Part shown: positions 37,817 through 47,548 of the stretch, piece after piece
Layout: every line of letters begins with the position of its first letter
Position numbering within the stretch: position 1 is the stretch's first letter
Source of the DNA: Leishmania mexicana MHOM/GT/2001/U1103
Lineage: Eukaryota > Euglenozoa > Kinetoplastea > Trypanosomatida > Trypanosomatidae
DNA length: 64,000 nucleotides
Direction: 5' to 3'
Assembly (NCBI RefSeq): GCF_000234665.1
Contig: NC_018315.1
Location: forward strand, 1 to 64,000
Notes under the pieces: model-generated
The model's input: only the letters and a program-made list of their open reading frames with translations
Databases searched by the model: none
Told to the model about the DNA's origin: nothing
Program-made: the position numbers and the translations under genes

Positions 37817-38644
37817 CGCAATATAACGTGCGCCGGCGTGCCCGGCGGACTCCTCGTGCGAACGAAGAATCACCGTGTGAAGACGCTGTGGGAGAACTGC
37901 CCGCTCGCTGCTGGTAGTGCTGCAGCTGGATGGGCAAGGAAGCGGAACGAAACGAGAAGGCACCCGTCGATGACTCGGTGTGCGCTTGGCTCGGTTACAC
38001 GATGACGGAATGTGATTGTCTGCACGAGCACGACGGACTGCGTATAGCGGCCACGGACGGTGAAGGCGGCACGGCGGCGGATGTGCTGAGTGCGGTCGTA
38101 TTTCTCTCTTGTAGATGCAACGCGGTACTCGCACGACATGCGAGCGCCCTTCTCTTTCGTAGTTCAGTTCTGTTGTGCTATCAAGCATGGATGCCGGTGC
38201 GGCGAAGCATTGTGCGCGTGCGTGTTGACGCGCATTGGTTGTGCGTGGCGAGCAGACAGCATAAGCGTAAACACGCATAAAGAAAGGAGAAAAATGCCGG
38301 TGAGGGAGAGGCCTGCCACGGTGCTGTGCAAGCGGCGCCGTCCTGGGACACCTTCCACACTCAGCCAGCTGCTCACCTGCCTTGAGGGCGCGTTGTTGCG
38401 CGCTTCCCTCGCTGGAATGAAATAATAAAGGACAGTGCGTGGGCCCGGCTTCCCTTTCGTCTTTGGCGGTGACGTCACTCACGCGCCTCCTCACCTCATG
38501 CCCCTGCCCGTTCGCGTTGCAGTTATCGCTGGCCATGATCGTCCAAGGCCTCTTCTCCTTTGCAACTATCCACGGTGCCCTCCCCCTCCCCGTCATTTCT
38601 TTCGTGATGCATAGTACTGCGCAGTTGCGAGAGACATCGGCGGC
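37817..38644. other. Intergenic spacer
   Basis: Pyrimidine tracts at 38484-38519 (AG 38521-38522) and 38577-38603 (AG 38613-38614) provide two candidate acceptors for the next gene. No gene is seen. Confidence 0.65.
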
Positions 38645-41248
38645 ATGGACTTAGATGACATCGATCGATGGCGCGGCGGTGGCAGCAACCGAGACCACTA
38701 TCGCTCGCGCTACGCGCCGCAGTACTCTCACAAGTGGAATGATGCTTACCAAAGCACATACGACCCACCCCCGCCACGGCGGTACTTCAACGATGATTCG
38801 CCCTCACTAAATCTGCCCTCACGTCGGAGCGCTCCGCCGCCGCCGCCACCGCCACCGCCGCTGTCACCACCACCACCACACCGTTCGGAGTCTCAGAATG
38901 CAAAACGCAAGCACAAGCACCACTCAAAGCCCCGTCGCACGGGCCGCGCGAGATCGGCCAGCTTCAGCGCGACCAGCACGGCGACGAGTCGCGCGTCCTC
39001 CACCTCGAGCACCGATAGCGCTACAAGCTCCACCACCACCTCGTCCAGTTTATCGAGCAGCAGTGGCTCGTACGAGTCTTCCGACTCGGAAAGCGGGAGC
39101 GCGACGACGTCCAGCACCTCGGCTTCGTCAAAGTCTACCTGCGGCCGCAGTGTTACCTCCTCGCATGAAAGACGGGCACAGCCGCGCAAGATGTCGAGGC
39201 ATCTCCAACGGCACGCCAACACGCTCTCTCGCGTCGCCGCGAAGCCGATCATCGCCGCGCAGGACGAAGAAATCGCCGCAGCAGCAGCCTGCAGAGCGAT
39301 TCTCAACAAGGAGGCGCAGCTGAAGGAGCAGGAGCTACGGCTTCTCCAGCAGAAGCGGAACTTCGCGGCGGAGGTTCAGCGTCGGTCGTCCCAGCCACAT
39401 CGCTTTGTGGTCGAGGACGATGCAATACGACAGATGCAGCGGCTTGTCGATCTTACAGACACAACACCGGCATTGGAGGAGTTCCTGAGGCGCACATTCA
39501 AGGCTCCACCTGCGAGCGGTGCCTCGACGGACGCAGGTGCACTGACGTATCTGCGCTCCTACGAGGGAGCTCTGTCGAGAAATGGGGTGGCGCCGCTGCT
39601 AAGTCGGATCGTCGCACCGTCGCCCATGCCCGCCACCGTCGTCGTTGGGGATGAGCCACCGGCCCCTACAAGCCAGCCAAGTGGCCCACCAGGAATGGCA
39701 CCATCGGCGACTACGCCGTTCATCGCGGCCGCGGCGCCAGCTGCCAGTGAAAAAGTGGAGCTGCGCGGGACGAGCGCCGAGGTCGACTCGTTGCTGGAGC
39801 ACAGCCTTCCCGTAGAGGGCCACCTTCTCACTCGCTCCCCTCCGTCAACTCCGACCGACCGCGCAAGAGCACATGCTCCGTCGGAAAGGGTGCCGCCGCA
39901 GTCGCTCGCCATCGATGGCGGAGCGGCAGCGGCTCAGGTGTTCGCTGCCGGCGCACCGGCAGAAGGTGCCGTCGCAGCTGCAAATGACGAGCAGAAACAA
40001 GGCGGCTCGGTCGCACCGAAAAAGGAGAAGGCAGCGGAGACCGCTGAGCCAGCGGTGAGCAGACCTTTAAAAAGCGGTCGCGTTACCTACAATGAGCTGG
40101 CGCAGCGGCGCCGCATCAAGGTAAAGGTGCGATGTCGCCGCAGCCGCTCGCACGTTCCGACGCACGAGTCCGAGACGGACGGTGACTCAGCCTGTGAAAA
40201 TGATCCTTCCCCGAACGAGAAGCGACAAGATAAGGCTGTCTCGCCTCCCGCCGGACACTCTCAGCCAGAGCAGCGGCAGCAGTCCATCGGTGCACCGTTG
40301 CAGCTGCTGCCGCCACCATCAAGCCCCACCTCTCACGCCGTCGCTGAACGGCAGCTTATCTTCAGCAACCCAGTGCAGCAGCACAGCCAGGGTGGGGCCA
40401 AACAGCAGCCGTGGGTAGTGGCCAACTGGCCGTGCAATGCCCCACCACGGAAGTCGACGCAGAAAGGAAAGGATGGCTCGCCAGCGCTCTGGTACGCCTC
40501 CAACAGCCCCGTGCCGCTCTCGCACCGTGAGTTCAAGAGCTTGCTCTGCTCCGAGTACGTGTCGCCGGAGATGACGACCGTGCTAACGCCGGGAGCTGCG
40601 GACGCGACCATAGCTGGTGCTGATGCGGACAAGAAACTCTCGGTGGCGCCGACGGGTACGAAGGCAGAACGCGATGCGTACGTGCCATTCGGCGGCGGCG
40701 CTCCCCACGTCTCACCTCCCTCTAGAGCAATCAGTGCTGGCGAGCGCGGCTCTCAGCGATATTCTCGGCACCGATCGGTGCGCATTCAGGATGTGAACGA
40801 AGACTCTGAACCCCCTTTTGCCATGGAGTCGGAGCATAGCGAAGGCGAGTCTCCGGTCCATGTCCCTGCCGAGCTCTCAGCACCGCCTCCAGCCCCTTTA
40901 AGGGACAACGAAGACGAGCTGGTCGTGGAGTTTCCGCCGCCGCCGCATATGATGGCGAGCGACATGCCGCCCCCGGGTGATGTGGGGAGCGACGGTGAGA
41001 ACAGCTGTTGCGGGTGTGGAGGCAGTGGGTGCAGCTGCTGCCCCACTCCTTGTGTTGGCTTCTGTAGTTGCTGGTCCGCCATGTTCAGCTGCCTCTTTCC
41101 GTGCTGCTGTGGCAAGAAGCCGAAGGTCGTGCAGTCCGCTGAGCCGCCACATCGACTGGCCTTTCAGAGGCCCGATCCCCCCTCTGCTCCGCCGATACTG
41201 CCCCTGCAGACGCAGACCACACCGGCCACGACGAACGCGCAGCCATAG
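38645..41248 (+). CDS. Low-complexity protein with cysteine-rich C-terminal tail
   Basis: An 867-residue protein without a recognised enzymatic domain. It starts MDLDDIDRWRGGGSNRDHYRS. A proline run lies near residues 59-80, a histidine/lysine/arginine patch near 90, and a serine/threonine-rich block at about 100-175. A short predicted helix follows at 205-260 (KPIIAAQDEEIAAAAACRAIL, QLKEQELRLLQQKRNFAAEV), and the rest is largely disordered. Around residues 787-824 there are 13 cysteines in about 35 residues (SCCGCGGSGCSCC...FPCCCGKKPK), followed by a basic KKPK. Such a cluster is typical of multiply palmitoylated membrane-anchoring segments, and metal binding is the alternative. The function is unknown. 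The frame keeps a G/C-biased third position throughout, which supports coding. Confidence 0.8.
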   Translation: MDLDDIDRWRGGGSNRDHYRSRYAPQYSHKWNDAYQSTYDPPPPRRYFNDDSPSLNLPSRRSAPPPPPPPPPLSPPPPHRSESQNAKRKHKHHSKPRRTGRARSASFSATSTATSRASSTSSTDSATSSTTTSSSLSSSSGSYESSDSESGSATTSSTSASSKSTCGRSVTSSHERRAQPRKMSRHLQRHANTLSRVAAKPIIAAQDEEIAAAAACRAILNKEAQLKEQELRLLQQKRNFAAEVQRRSSQPHRFVVEDDAIRQMQRLVDLTDTTPALEEFLRRTFKAPPASGASTDAGALTYLRSYEGALSRNGVAPLLSRIVAPSPMPATVVVGDEPPAPTSQPSGPPGMAPSATTPFIAAAAPAASEKVELRGTSAEVDSLLEHSLPVEGHLLTRSPPSTPTDRARAHAPSERVPPQSLAIDGGAAAAQVFAAGAPAEGAVAAANDEQKQGGSVAPKKEKAAETAEPAVSRPLKSGRVTYNELAQRRRIKVKVRCRRSRSHVPTHESETDGDSACENDPSPNEKRQDKAVSPPAGHSQPEQRQQSIGAPLQLLPPPSSPTSHAVAERQLIFSNPVQQHSQGGAKQQPWVVANWPCNAPPRKSTQKGKDGSPALWYASNSPVPLSHREFKSLLCSEYVSPEMTTVLTPGAADATIAGADADKKLSVAPTGTKAERDAYVPFGGGAPHVSPPSRAISAGERGSQRYSRHRSVRIQDVNEDSEPPFAMESEHSEGESPVHVPAELSAPPPAPLRDNEDELVVEFPPPPHMMASDMPPPGDVGSDGENSCCGCGGSGCSCCPTPCVGFCSCWSAMFSCLFPCCCGKKPKVVQSAEPPHRLAFQRPDPPSAPPILPLQTQTTPATTNAQP

Positions 41249-41908
41249 AAACAGCACCAGCGGCAACCGTACACGCACTCCTCGACAGCAGCTGTCGATA
41301 CGCAGCGACAGCTTGCGGCAGCGACAGGGCCGGCAACGCAGCTACAACCGCAGCAGCTGCCACCCACCCAGGCTTACGCGACAGTGCCAGCCCAAACCGC
41401 GGGGTCGACAGCCGCCTCCCTGCCACTCTACCTCAGACCTCATTGCAGTGATGACGACGGCATCGGAAATGGAAGACTGCTCGACCCTCCTCCCCCACCC
41501 TGCCGCACCTCTGTACGATGTAGGATGCCAATTGACGATGGCGGATGCAGCAGTGAGGGGTCATGCGCACAGGCGTTGCGCCTGAGCAACAATAGAGGAA
41601 GGCGTGGTGCGGTGAGTCTGCACATACGCTTGCCTGTGTTGATATCTCCGTGTTGAGAAGAAGGCAGTGCAGCAGTGGGGTGGCGGAGGGCGGCTTGGCG
41701 GATAGCACCGCCTGCCAGCGGACGACATCCGTCCCCAGCGCTCTTTCTTCCCCTTTCTCTCAAAACTCACCTCGCGTCCTTTGCCTGTTATGGTTGGTTT
41801 CGGCTTGTTGTTTCGTGTGTGTGCCTCAGCGTATTCACGGCGTAGATCTCTTACCCCCCCCTGCCATCATCCTTTCTTCTTATGTTTGCCTGCACCCTAA
41901 AATATATC

Positions 41909-41958
41909 TGCGTATATATATATATATATACGCACGCACACGTGGGGCGTATGTGTAC

Positions 41959-41989
<31 letters not shown>

Positions 41990-42035
41990 GGTATGTATAT
42001 GTATGTATATGTATATATATATATATGCATAGGTA
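41909..42035. repeat. TA-dinucleotide tracts including a perfect palindrome
   Basis: 41909-41934 reads TGCG-(TA)9-CGCA, a perfect 26-base inverted repeat. Further TA tracts lie at about 41962-41989 and 42009-42026. The stretch is an A/T-rich island in otherwise G/C-rich DNA. Confidence 0.9.
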
Positions 42036-42307
42036 TATATAGAGAGAAACATACACATACGCACCATGTGTGCGTGCGTGTGTATTCTCATTTACTTAGA
42101 CTCTTTTTCTTCGCTCTTTTTTGTGATGCCTTTGGCTGATAATGGAAGCAAGCAGGAATGCCGGTGTTGGAGGCTGCCTGTTTACGTGCATGTATGCATG
42201 TATGCGTGCCTCTGGGAGAGCTCACTTGCTACCCTGCGTGTGAACAGACGCAAAAGTCGGGCGTTGTGGTTGAGTTGTTGCATAGCCTGTATCGCACTGT
42301 CCCTTAG

Positions 42308-42775
42308 CTTTAGTGTTTCTGTTGCATCTACGTACTCCCCTGGTGACGGGGGCTACCTCGGCGTGGCATCAGGGTCCAGTGACCCCACTCTGTGTGTGGA
42401 GGGGACAAGCAGGGCACCTTCCCCCCCCTCACTATGCCCGCCAACGCCGGTCCACTTCCAGTGGCGGCAGGGTCCAGCGCCAACGACGTAGCGAAGTGAG
42501 AGCGGTGTATCGCTGCTGATATGGGCGGTCAGGTCCTGGATGGCGCTGCGCCGGAGCGACCCGCGACAGTGAACGCGTAGGTGCCATCCACATGATGGGC
42601 AGAGCTCAAGACAGACGCCGTGCTCCGATGACGGGGTGGGTGTATTGCTGTGATGCGTGTCTAGCGTTGCTTTGCACGACGCAATGGGGGCCTGCGTGAG
42701 CGGCCGGGGTCACGTGGCGTTCAGCTCATGTTGTATGGCGGTATGGGCACTCTGTTGAACCGCGGAAGCTAAAAA
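42308..42775 (+). mobile_element. SIDER2 retroposon remnant, copy C
   Basis: The Pr77-like start CCCTGGT is at 42338-42344, and the last shared bases, GCGGAAGCT, are followed by AAAAA. The copy is almost identical to copy B, including about 30 bases before the Pr77 start. It is sense-oriented, about 1.1 kb after the stop of the low-complexity gene, so it may or may not be inside that 3' UTR. Confidence 0.88.
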
Positions 42776-43810
42776 GCATTTTTCTGTACTCACACGTCTT
42801 TAGTTTTTTGTGCTGTTTTCGCGCATTCGTCGTAAAGAGTCGTCGTGGTACCGCTCAGCGATTTCATGGTCGCGAAGCGTGCGTTGCGTTGCTTTGCGTT
42901 GCTTCTCGTTCTCTCACATCACCAGTGGGGGCGGTGGTACCCCGAAAAAGAGAGCAGCCTTGCCGAAGAAGCGTTGGAAGGGTGTATGCGTACCTGCGCC
43001 TTCTCCTCTTCTCGAAGTGCATTGCGGCAGTGGTGGGCACATGGGGTGCACCTGTGGGTACGTGTGTGCTTCTGCTAGCGAGCATGCAAGAGCGGCTAGG
43101 AGTACGTGAGGTGGCTTGTGGCTTGGTGGAGGGGAGGGAGGACGACGAGAAGGGGGTCTCCTCGCCGTTGTGACCAGGGCTGGCGCCTCCCCCCCCCCAT
43201 CCGCGGCACGGGGCTTCGTGTTTGTTTTCTCTTTTTCGATTACCTCCCTTCGCTGTGCTCTCAGGTAGCTCAGACGGCGTCGTCTGCTCGTGTGCGGGTT
43301 GGGTCGGGCAGCGACAACGCGATATCCACGTCCGTCCTCTTGCCCTCTGAGGTGTGCCGCAGCGAGCCAATGAAAGACGGTGAGTGCACTTCCCTTCATC
43401 CAACAAACGGCCCCCACCCCCACCCCACCCTCCAACCGCATCCATGCAGTGATGCTCGCGCGGCTACTGGCACAGCATTGCGTACGTGTTCATGTCTGGG
43501 AGTTCACCAGTTGCTTGTTGAGCACTTTCGAGCATCTGCGCGCACCTCCGCACCTCATGAATACGCAGCTTCCTCAGCCCCTCCCCGTCCGCCGACTGCC
43601 TCATGCGCATGCATGCGCACACACCTCCCGGCCAACAGTGCGGATGTTGCACAACTCATCCACCTCGACTCTCGTTGCACCGCTGCCTTAGGCCTGGCCT
43701 GCCCATCCTTCACGTTGCAGTCTTGAAACCCTCAAGACACTCGCGCACGCGAACGGGCGCCTTTTGTGCGTACGTCTCTCCGCTCGTTTTTCATTACTAC
43801 TTCGTGCGCG

Positions 43811-46800
43811 ATGGAGGACGCAGCCCCGACCAAGCTAGACCGTCGCATCTACAAGGTGCTGCGTGACCGATGCGATACCCCTCGCGTCCTCTTCTCCACC
43901 GAGGACCCGCTTGTCCTCGTGCGCAATGGTAACCGGCGCTACGTCTTTCTATTCAGCACCAAGTACTATACCTACATGGTGAAGAGTAAAGGCTTCAAGC
44001 TGTATGCGGTGTGGGCAAATCGGCAGCTGTCTGTGACAGCTCGGTCGGACCGGATCACCCTCACGTCCCTTGACCCGCGCGCCATCAAAGAAATCCCGAA
44101 ATCCTACAAGGTGACGACGGACGCCGCTGTCAACGAGTTCAGCACGGTCACACTGGAGACGAAATCGGCGCTGAAGGCAGCGGAGGTGGAGGAGCGTATA
44201 ATGTATCTTGTTGAAAGTGCGCAGCGCACGGCGGCGGTGCTGGAGCAGCAGGAGCGCGGCATTGCGCTTGACGGGGGCCGCTACCTTGGCGACAACGATG
44301 ACGACGCCAACTCCGGCAGCTCCTCTGAAAGCGAGGACGGTGACGGCGGCGGTACGCCCATCTCCGCGACACTCGCCTCGGCAGCCGCTCGTGCAGCAGT
44401 TCAGCAGGGAGACGGGGGGCGCAAAAAGAAGGCTTCCGAGGGGGGGCTGCTCATGGCCCCATCGCGCTACATCGCCATCACATCCCTTGTGGATGGCGAG
44501 TTCGCTGACTACACAACGCTCAAGAATGCGTACATGCGACATGAGGAGGAGGATCTGCTGCGGGACTTGGGCGTCTTCATCAAAGAAAACGAAGGCCAGG
44601 TGGAGGCGTTGTGCGAGCACCACTACCCGGCCCTCATCCACGCCGCGCAGCAGTGCGTGAGCATCTCTGAGCGGGACGCCGAGCTCGTAGGCGAGGAGCT
44701 CAGCGGCGCCACCGCCCTCGTGCGCACCGCGGTCGTGAGCATGAAGAAGGCTACCTCCAGCCTCCTCTTGTCACGCAGCACCCGCGACAACCTGCAGCAG
44801 GTGCGCAGTCTTCTCTCCAAAGCCATCGCCGTCGCCGAGTATCTCGAGACAGCGGAGTCGCAGACGCAGCGCCAACAGCTCGTTGGGGCGGTGGCCACGC
44901 TGCGCGAGCTGATTCGCCTGGCCGCGCCGCTTAGCGAGTACGCCATTGGCGAGTACGTGCTACATGTTCGCATCCCGGCACTCACGCAGGATGTCTTCAC
45001 CTACGCCGTGCAGCATCTCAACAATTGGCTGCGTGTCCTGCGGGACAAGGCGTACCCTATTGGGAAGGCTGCGATGGAGTGGCAGGGCACCGTGACCGCC
45101 GGCAGCCTTTCCTCGCACCTCGTCATGGCCGAGGCAAGCGACCAGTGGTGGCTGAACGAGGAATTCGTGCCAGCGCGGCTGGAGCTGGCGCCGTTCGTCG
45201 AGGCAGAGGCGATCACTGCGGTGTCCAACGGTGCCGGAATCCAAGCCGTCTTCATAGAGCTGCACCGCGAGGAGTACCTCGACAAGTACTACACAGAGGG
45301 CCGGTGGCAACAGGCCCGCGCTGATCTGCTGGAGTGTCCGTTGACACTGACGAACCTGTCGCCTGCCGAAGTGCTCAGCAAGTTCCGCGAGTACTGCGCC
45401 ACCGCCATGGGGTTCACTTTAATCGAGGACATAGTTTACGGCGCTACCTCGCCGCACCTTCGCTCCCGGGCCGAGATTATCCAGCTGTGGGCCAGCCTCT
45501 CTGCCAAGATTGCCGAGCACGCCCTTAAGGTGCTGCAGGTCCTGCTGGCGAACCCCGGCGAGACAAGCAAGGCTGTCCAGCAGGTCCAGGTACTGCAGTC
45601 GCTCATCCGCTGCGCCGCCGACAACGTGAAATGTGTCGAGTTAAGCAACCTGCCCCTTATGCGCGCGATGGAGACGGCAAGCGACCAGCTGATCAGCTCA
45701 TGGCTGCAGCAAGCCTGTGTCGACTGCATGCAGCTCATTATGAGCGATGCGTTTGCCCCCGCCGTGGCCACGGATGCCGCGCAATATGCCGAGCTTGTTT
45801 CGCGCTTCTACTTCCACAGGTGCACCTCTCTGGAGCTGAGCATCCCAAGCGCCTACACGAGTGGCGTCCTAACGCTGCCCTACAGTGCTGTCGTGCCGCG
45901 CATCGGCGAGTGCGTTCTCGGCTTCCTTACGCAGTGCTACTCCACCATCATCACCGACACGTCCACCGTCGTGATGCAGTCGGAGCTGAACAACGTGGAC
46001 GAGATGCTGCTCAAGTACCTGACGGTGCTCTTCCGCACAGTGGCGGAGTCGATGCAGGGTCAGCTCATGTCCATCGATGCGCGAGCCGTGCTGCAGCTGG
46101 CAGTCTACGTGACGAGCTGCTCCATGATGCCAGTGCTCATATCGTGCGCGGAGCAGCAGTACATGCTGCACTGGCAATGTAATTACGAGCGGGAGAAGAC
46201 GCAGACGATGGGGGCACCGAAGCTGATGGCGCACTGCGTCAAGTTCTTCACCAAGTCTCTGCAGCTCGGGATTGAGCGGCTGCTCTCGGCGATCATGAAG
46301 GAGGTCGAGGCGCGGCTGCAGGTCGTAGACTCCATATCGTACTGGAAGGCGCAGGTGGAGGCGCGCCGGCAGAACAGCAAAGATAACGATGAGGCCTTTG
46401 CGTCTTGCATGGAGTACATTCTCACGATGATTCCCAAGCTGAGCTCCGTCCTGCAGAGCACCGTCGTGCGCAGTGTCGTGGGAACGGCGATCACGCGAGC
46501 AGGAGTTCTCATGCAGTCCAGCTTGCACACATCCGTCACGAACGCCTATCAAGACGGTGCGCGCGACTTTGGTATATGGAAAGAAGTCATCGAGGAGTAC
46601 GAGAGGCAGTGCTCCATGGGCGTCCCTCTGTGGCAGCGCCGTCTTGGTGAGCTTCTGCCGGGTATCAGTGGGGCACAACGCTTCCCACTCAACGCGGCGG
46701 TTGCAGCGCAGGAGGTGCGGCAGTGGATGAATCCGAAGGAGCAGGCGTACAAGACGGGGAGGGCGAGCCAGCCACAGATCTTAGCTGGCATCGAAGGCGC

Positions 46801-46897
46801 TGGCAAGGCTGTGGCGAAGGGTTTCCAAGCGGTGGGCAAGGGTGTCGCTGCCAGAGCCAGTGTCTTTGGGAAAGGGTCACAGCAGCAGCAGCAATAG
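43811..46897 (+). CDS. Exocyst Sec15-like subunit with N-terminal TH1/PH-like domain
   Basis: I chose the ATG at 43811 (MEDAAPTKLDRRIYKVLRD), 15 codons into the open frame, which gives 1028 residues. From about residue 220 the protein reads like Sec15. It has ENEGQVEALCEHHYPALIHA (compare the IxxxCxxHYxxFI of Sec15), a long helical rod, and GFTLIEDIVYGAT followed by LRSRAEIIQLWASL (compare GFFVVED and LW in Sec15). The exocyst tethers secretory vesicles, in trypanosomes at the flagellar pocket, and Sec15 binds Rab11/Sec4-type GTPases. Residues about 10-135 form an additional domain (NRRYVFLFSTKYYTYMV, LTSLDPRAIKEI, TVTLETKS) that resembles myosin tail-homology-1 or PH-like lipid-binding folds. 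An acidic linker (about 150-190) joins the two. The C-terminal tail is basic and ends in a glutamine run. Confidence 0.72.
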   Translation: MEDAAPTKLDRRIYKVLRDRCDTPRVLFSTEDPLVLVRNGNRRYVFLFSTKYYTYMVKSKGFKLYAVWANRQLSVTARSDRITLTSLDPRAIKEIPKSYKVTTDAAVNEFSTVTLETKSALKAAEVEERIMYLVESAQRTAAVLEQQERGIALDGGRYLGDNDDDANSGSSSESEDGDGGGTPISATLASAAARAAVQQGDGGRKKKASEGGLLMAPSRYIAITSLVDGEFADYTTLKNAYMRHEEEDLLRDLGVFIKENEGQVEALCEHHYPALIHAAQQCVSISERDAELVGEELSGATALVRTAVVSMKKATSSLLLSRSTRDNLQQVRSLLSKAIAVAEYLETAESQTQRQQLVGAVATLRELIRLAAPLSEYAIGEYVLHVRIPALTQDVFTYAVQHLNNWLRVLRDKAYPIGKAAMEWQGTVTAGSLSSHLVMAEASDQWWLNEEFVPARLELAPFVEAEAITAVSNGAGIQAVFIELHREEYLDKYYTEGRWQQARADLLECPLTLTNLSPAEVLSKFREYCATAMGFTLIEDIVYGATSPHLRSRAEIIQLWASLSAKIAEHALKVLQVLLANPGETSKAVQQVQVLQSLIRCAADNVKCVELSNLPLMRAMETASDQLISSWLQQACVDCMQLIMSDAFAPAVATDAAQYAELVSRFYFHRCTSLELSIPSAYTSGVLTLPYSAVVPRIGECVLGFLTQCYSTIITDTSTVVMQSELNNVDEMLLKYLTVLFRTVAESMQGQLMSIDARAVLQLAVYVTSCSMMPVLISCAEQQYMLHWQCNYEREKTQTMGAPKLMAHCVKFFTKSLQLGIERLLSAIMKEVEARLQVVDSISYWKAQVEARRQNSKDNDEAFASCMEYILTMIPKLSSVLQSTVVRSVVGTAITRAGVLMQSSLHTSVTNAYQDGARDFGIWKEVIEEYERQCSMGVPLWQRRLGELLPGISGAQRFPLNAAVAAQEVRQWMNPKEQAYKTGRASQPQILAGIEGAGKAVAKGFQAVGKGVAARASVFGKGSQQQQQ

Positions 46898-47548
46898 CTG
46901 CCGCACAGTTGTGGCGATTCCCGTGTCGCGTCTCGGCCCTCACGCGGGCCGTGTGACCAGTCGACGCGGGTATGCTTACCGCCGTCTGTGTCTTGTCGCT
47001 GGTGTTGTCGCTGTCGACGTCCTCGCACGTGCGTCCTCATCTGCTCGAAAAAACTTGTGGGGGTGTCTTCTCTTGCTGCCATTTTTCACGCCAGCTCGCT
47101 TCTTTTGCGCCGTTGCCCATTCGCTGCATCAACATCTCCCGTGATCAACGCGGCACGCGAGAGAGGGCGTCGTTGTGAGTCTCTTCTCTCTACGCACACT
47201 CTCCTCTCCGCTGCCTCTGGGCAGCCTGAAAATGCATGCGCTGTGGCCACGGGAACCCGGTCGAACGCCCCGCTCATGCGGGCACGGGGGTCGTCCACGG
47301 GACGCACACGCGCCAAGATGAATGCCCCCTTGCCGCGTGGCTCTTTGCATCTCTGGTCTGCTCGAATCTTCCTCACTTGCACGGACTCCCCCCCCCCACC
47401 ACCACCACCACCACCGCTGCCCACCGGCACGCCGGCACACACCTGCATTGCCCCCGTAGGCCTCGCGCCGCCGCGTTTTTTTTCTGTTTGCTTTCGCCTC
47501 CCTGCCACTAGAGTCACCCCGATCGCGCTCAGCACGGCCACCGTAGCA
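46898..47548. other. Intergenic spacer
   Basis: The frame of the next gene is open back to 46988 but is P/R/S-rich. A strong tract at 47475-47503 followed by CTAG (AG 47510-47511) argues that this part is spacer and 5' UTR. A CCA run lies at 47398-47417. Confidence 0.7.
47475..47511 (+). promoter_or_regulatory. Predicted trans-splice acceptor for the DZIP1-like gene
   Basis: A T/C-rich tract and the first AG (47510-47511) leave a 37-base 5' UTR before the ATG at 47549. This supports rejecting the 187-codon upstream extension of the open frame. Confidence 0.5.

Larger units (their letters stand above)
41249..43810. other. Long intergenic spacer with TA tracts and SIDER2 copy C
   Basis: A spacer of 2.56 kb. 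It holds an A/T-rich segment (about 41900-42060), SIDER2 copy C (42308-42775), and then about 1 kb of unique sequence. Several short frames (41650-42042, 43106-43726) overlap each other and have no domain. A pyrimidine stretch lies just before the next ATG (43777-43804). Confidence 0.65.

Noticed and set aside
46988..47548. In-frame upstream extension of the DZIP1-like gene
   Set aside because: A strong pyrimidine tract and AG lie inside it, and it has no coding-like composition.
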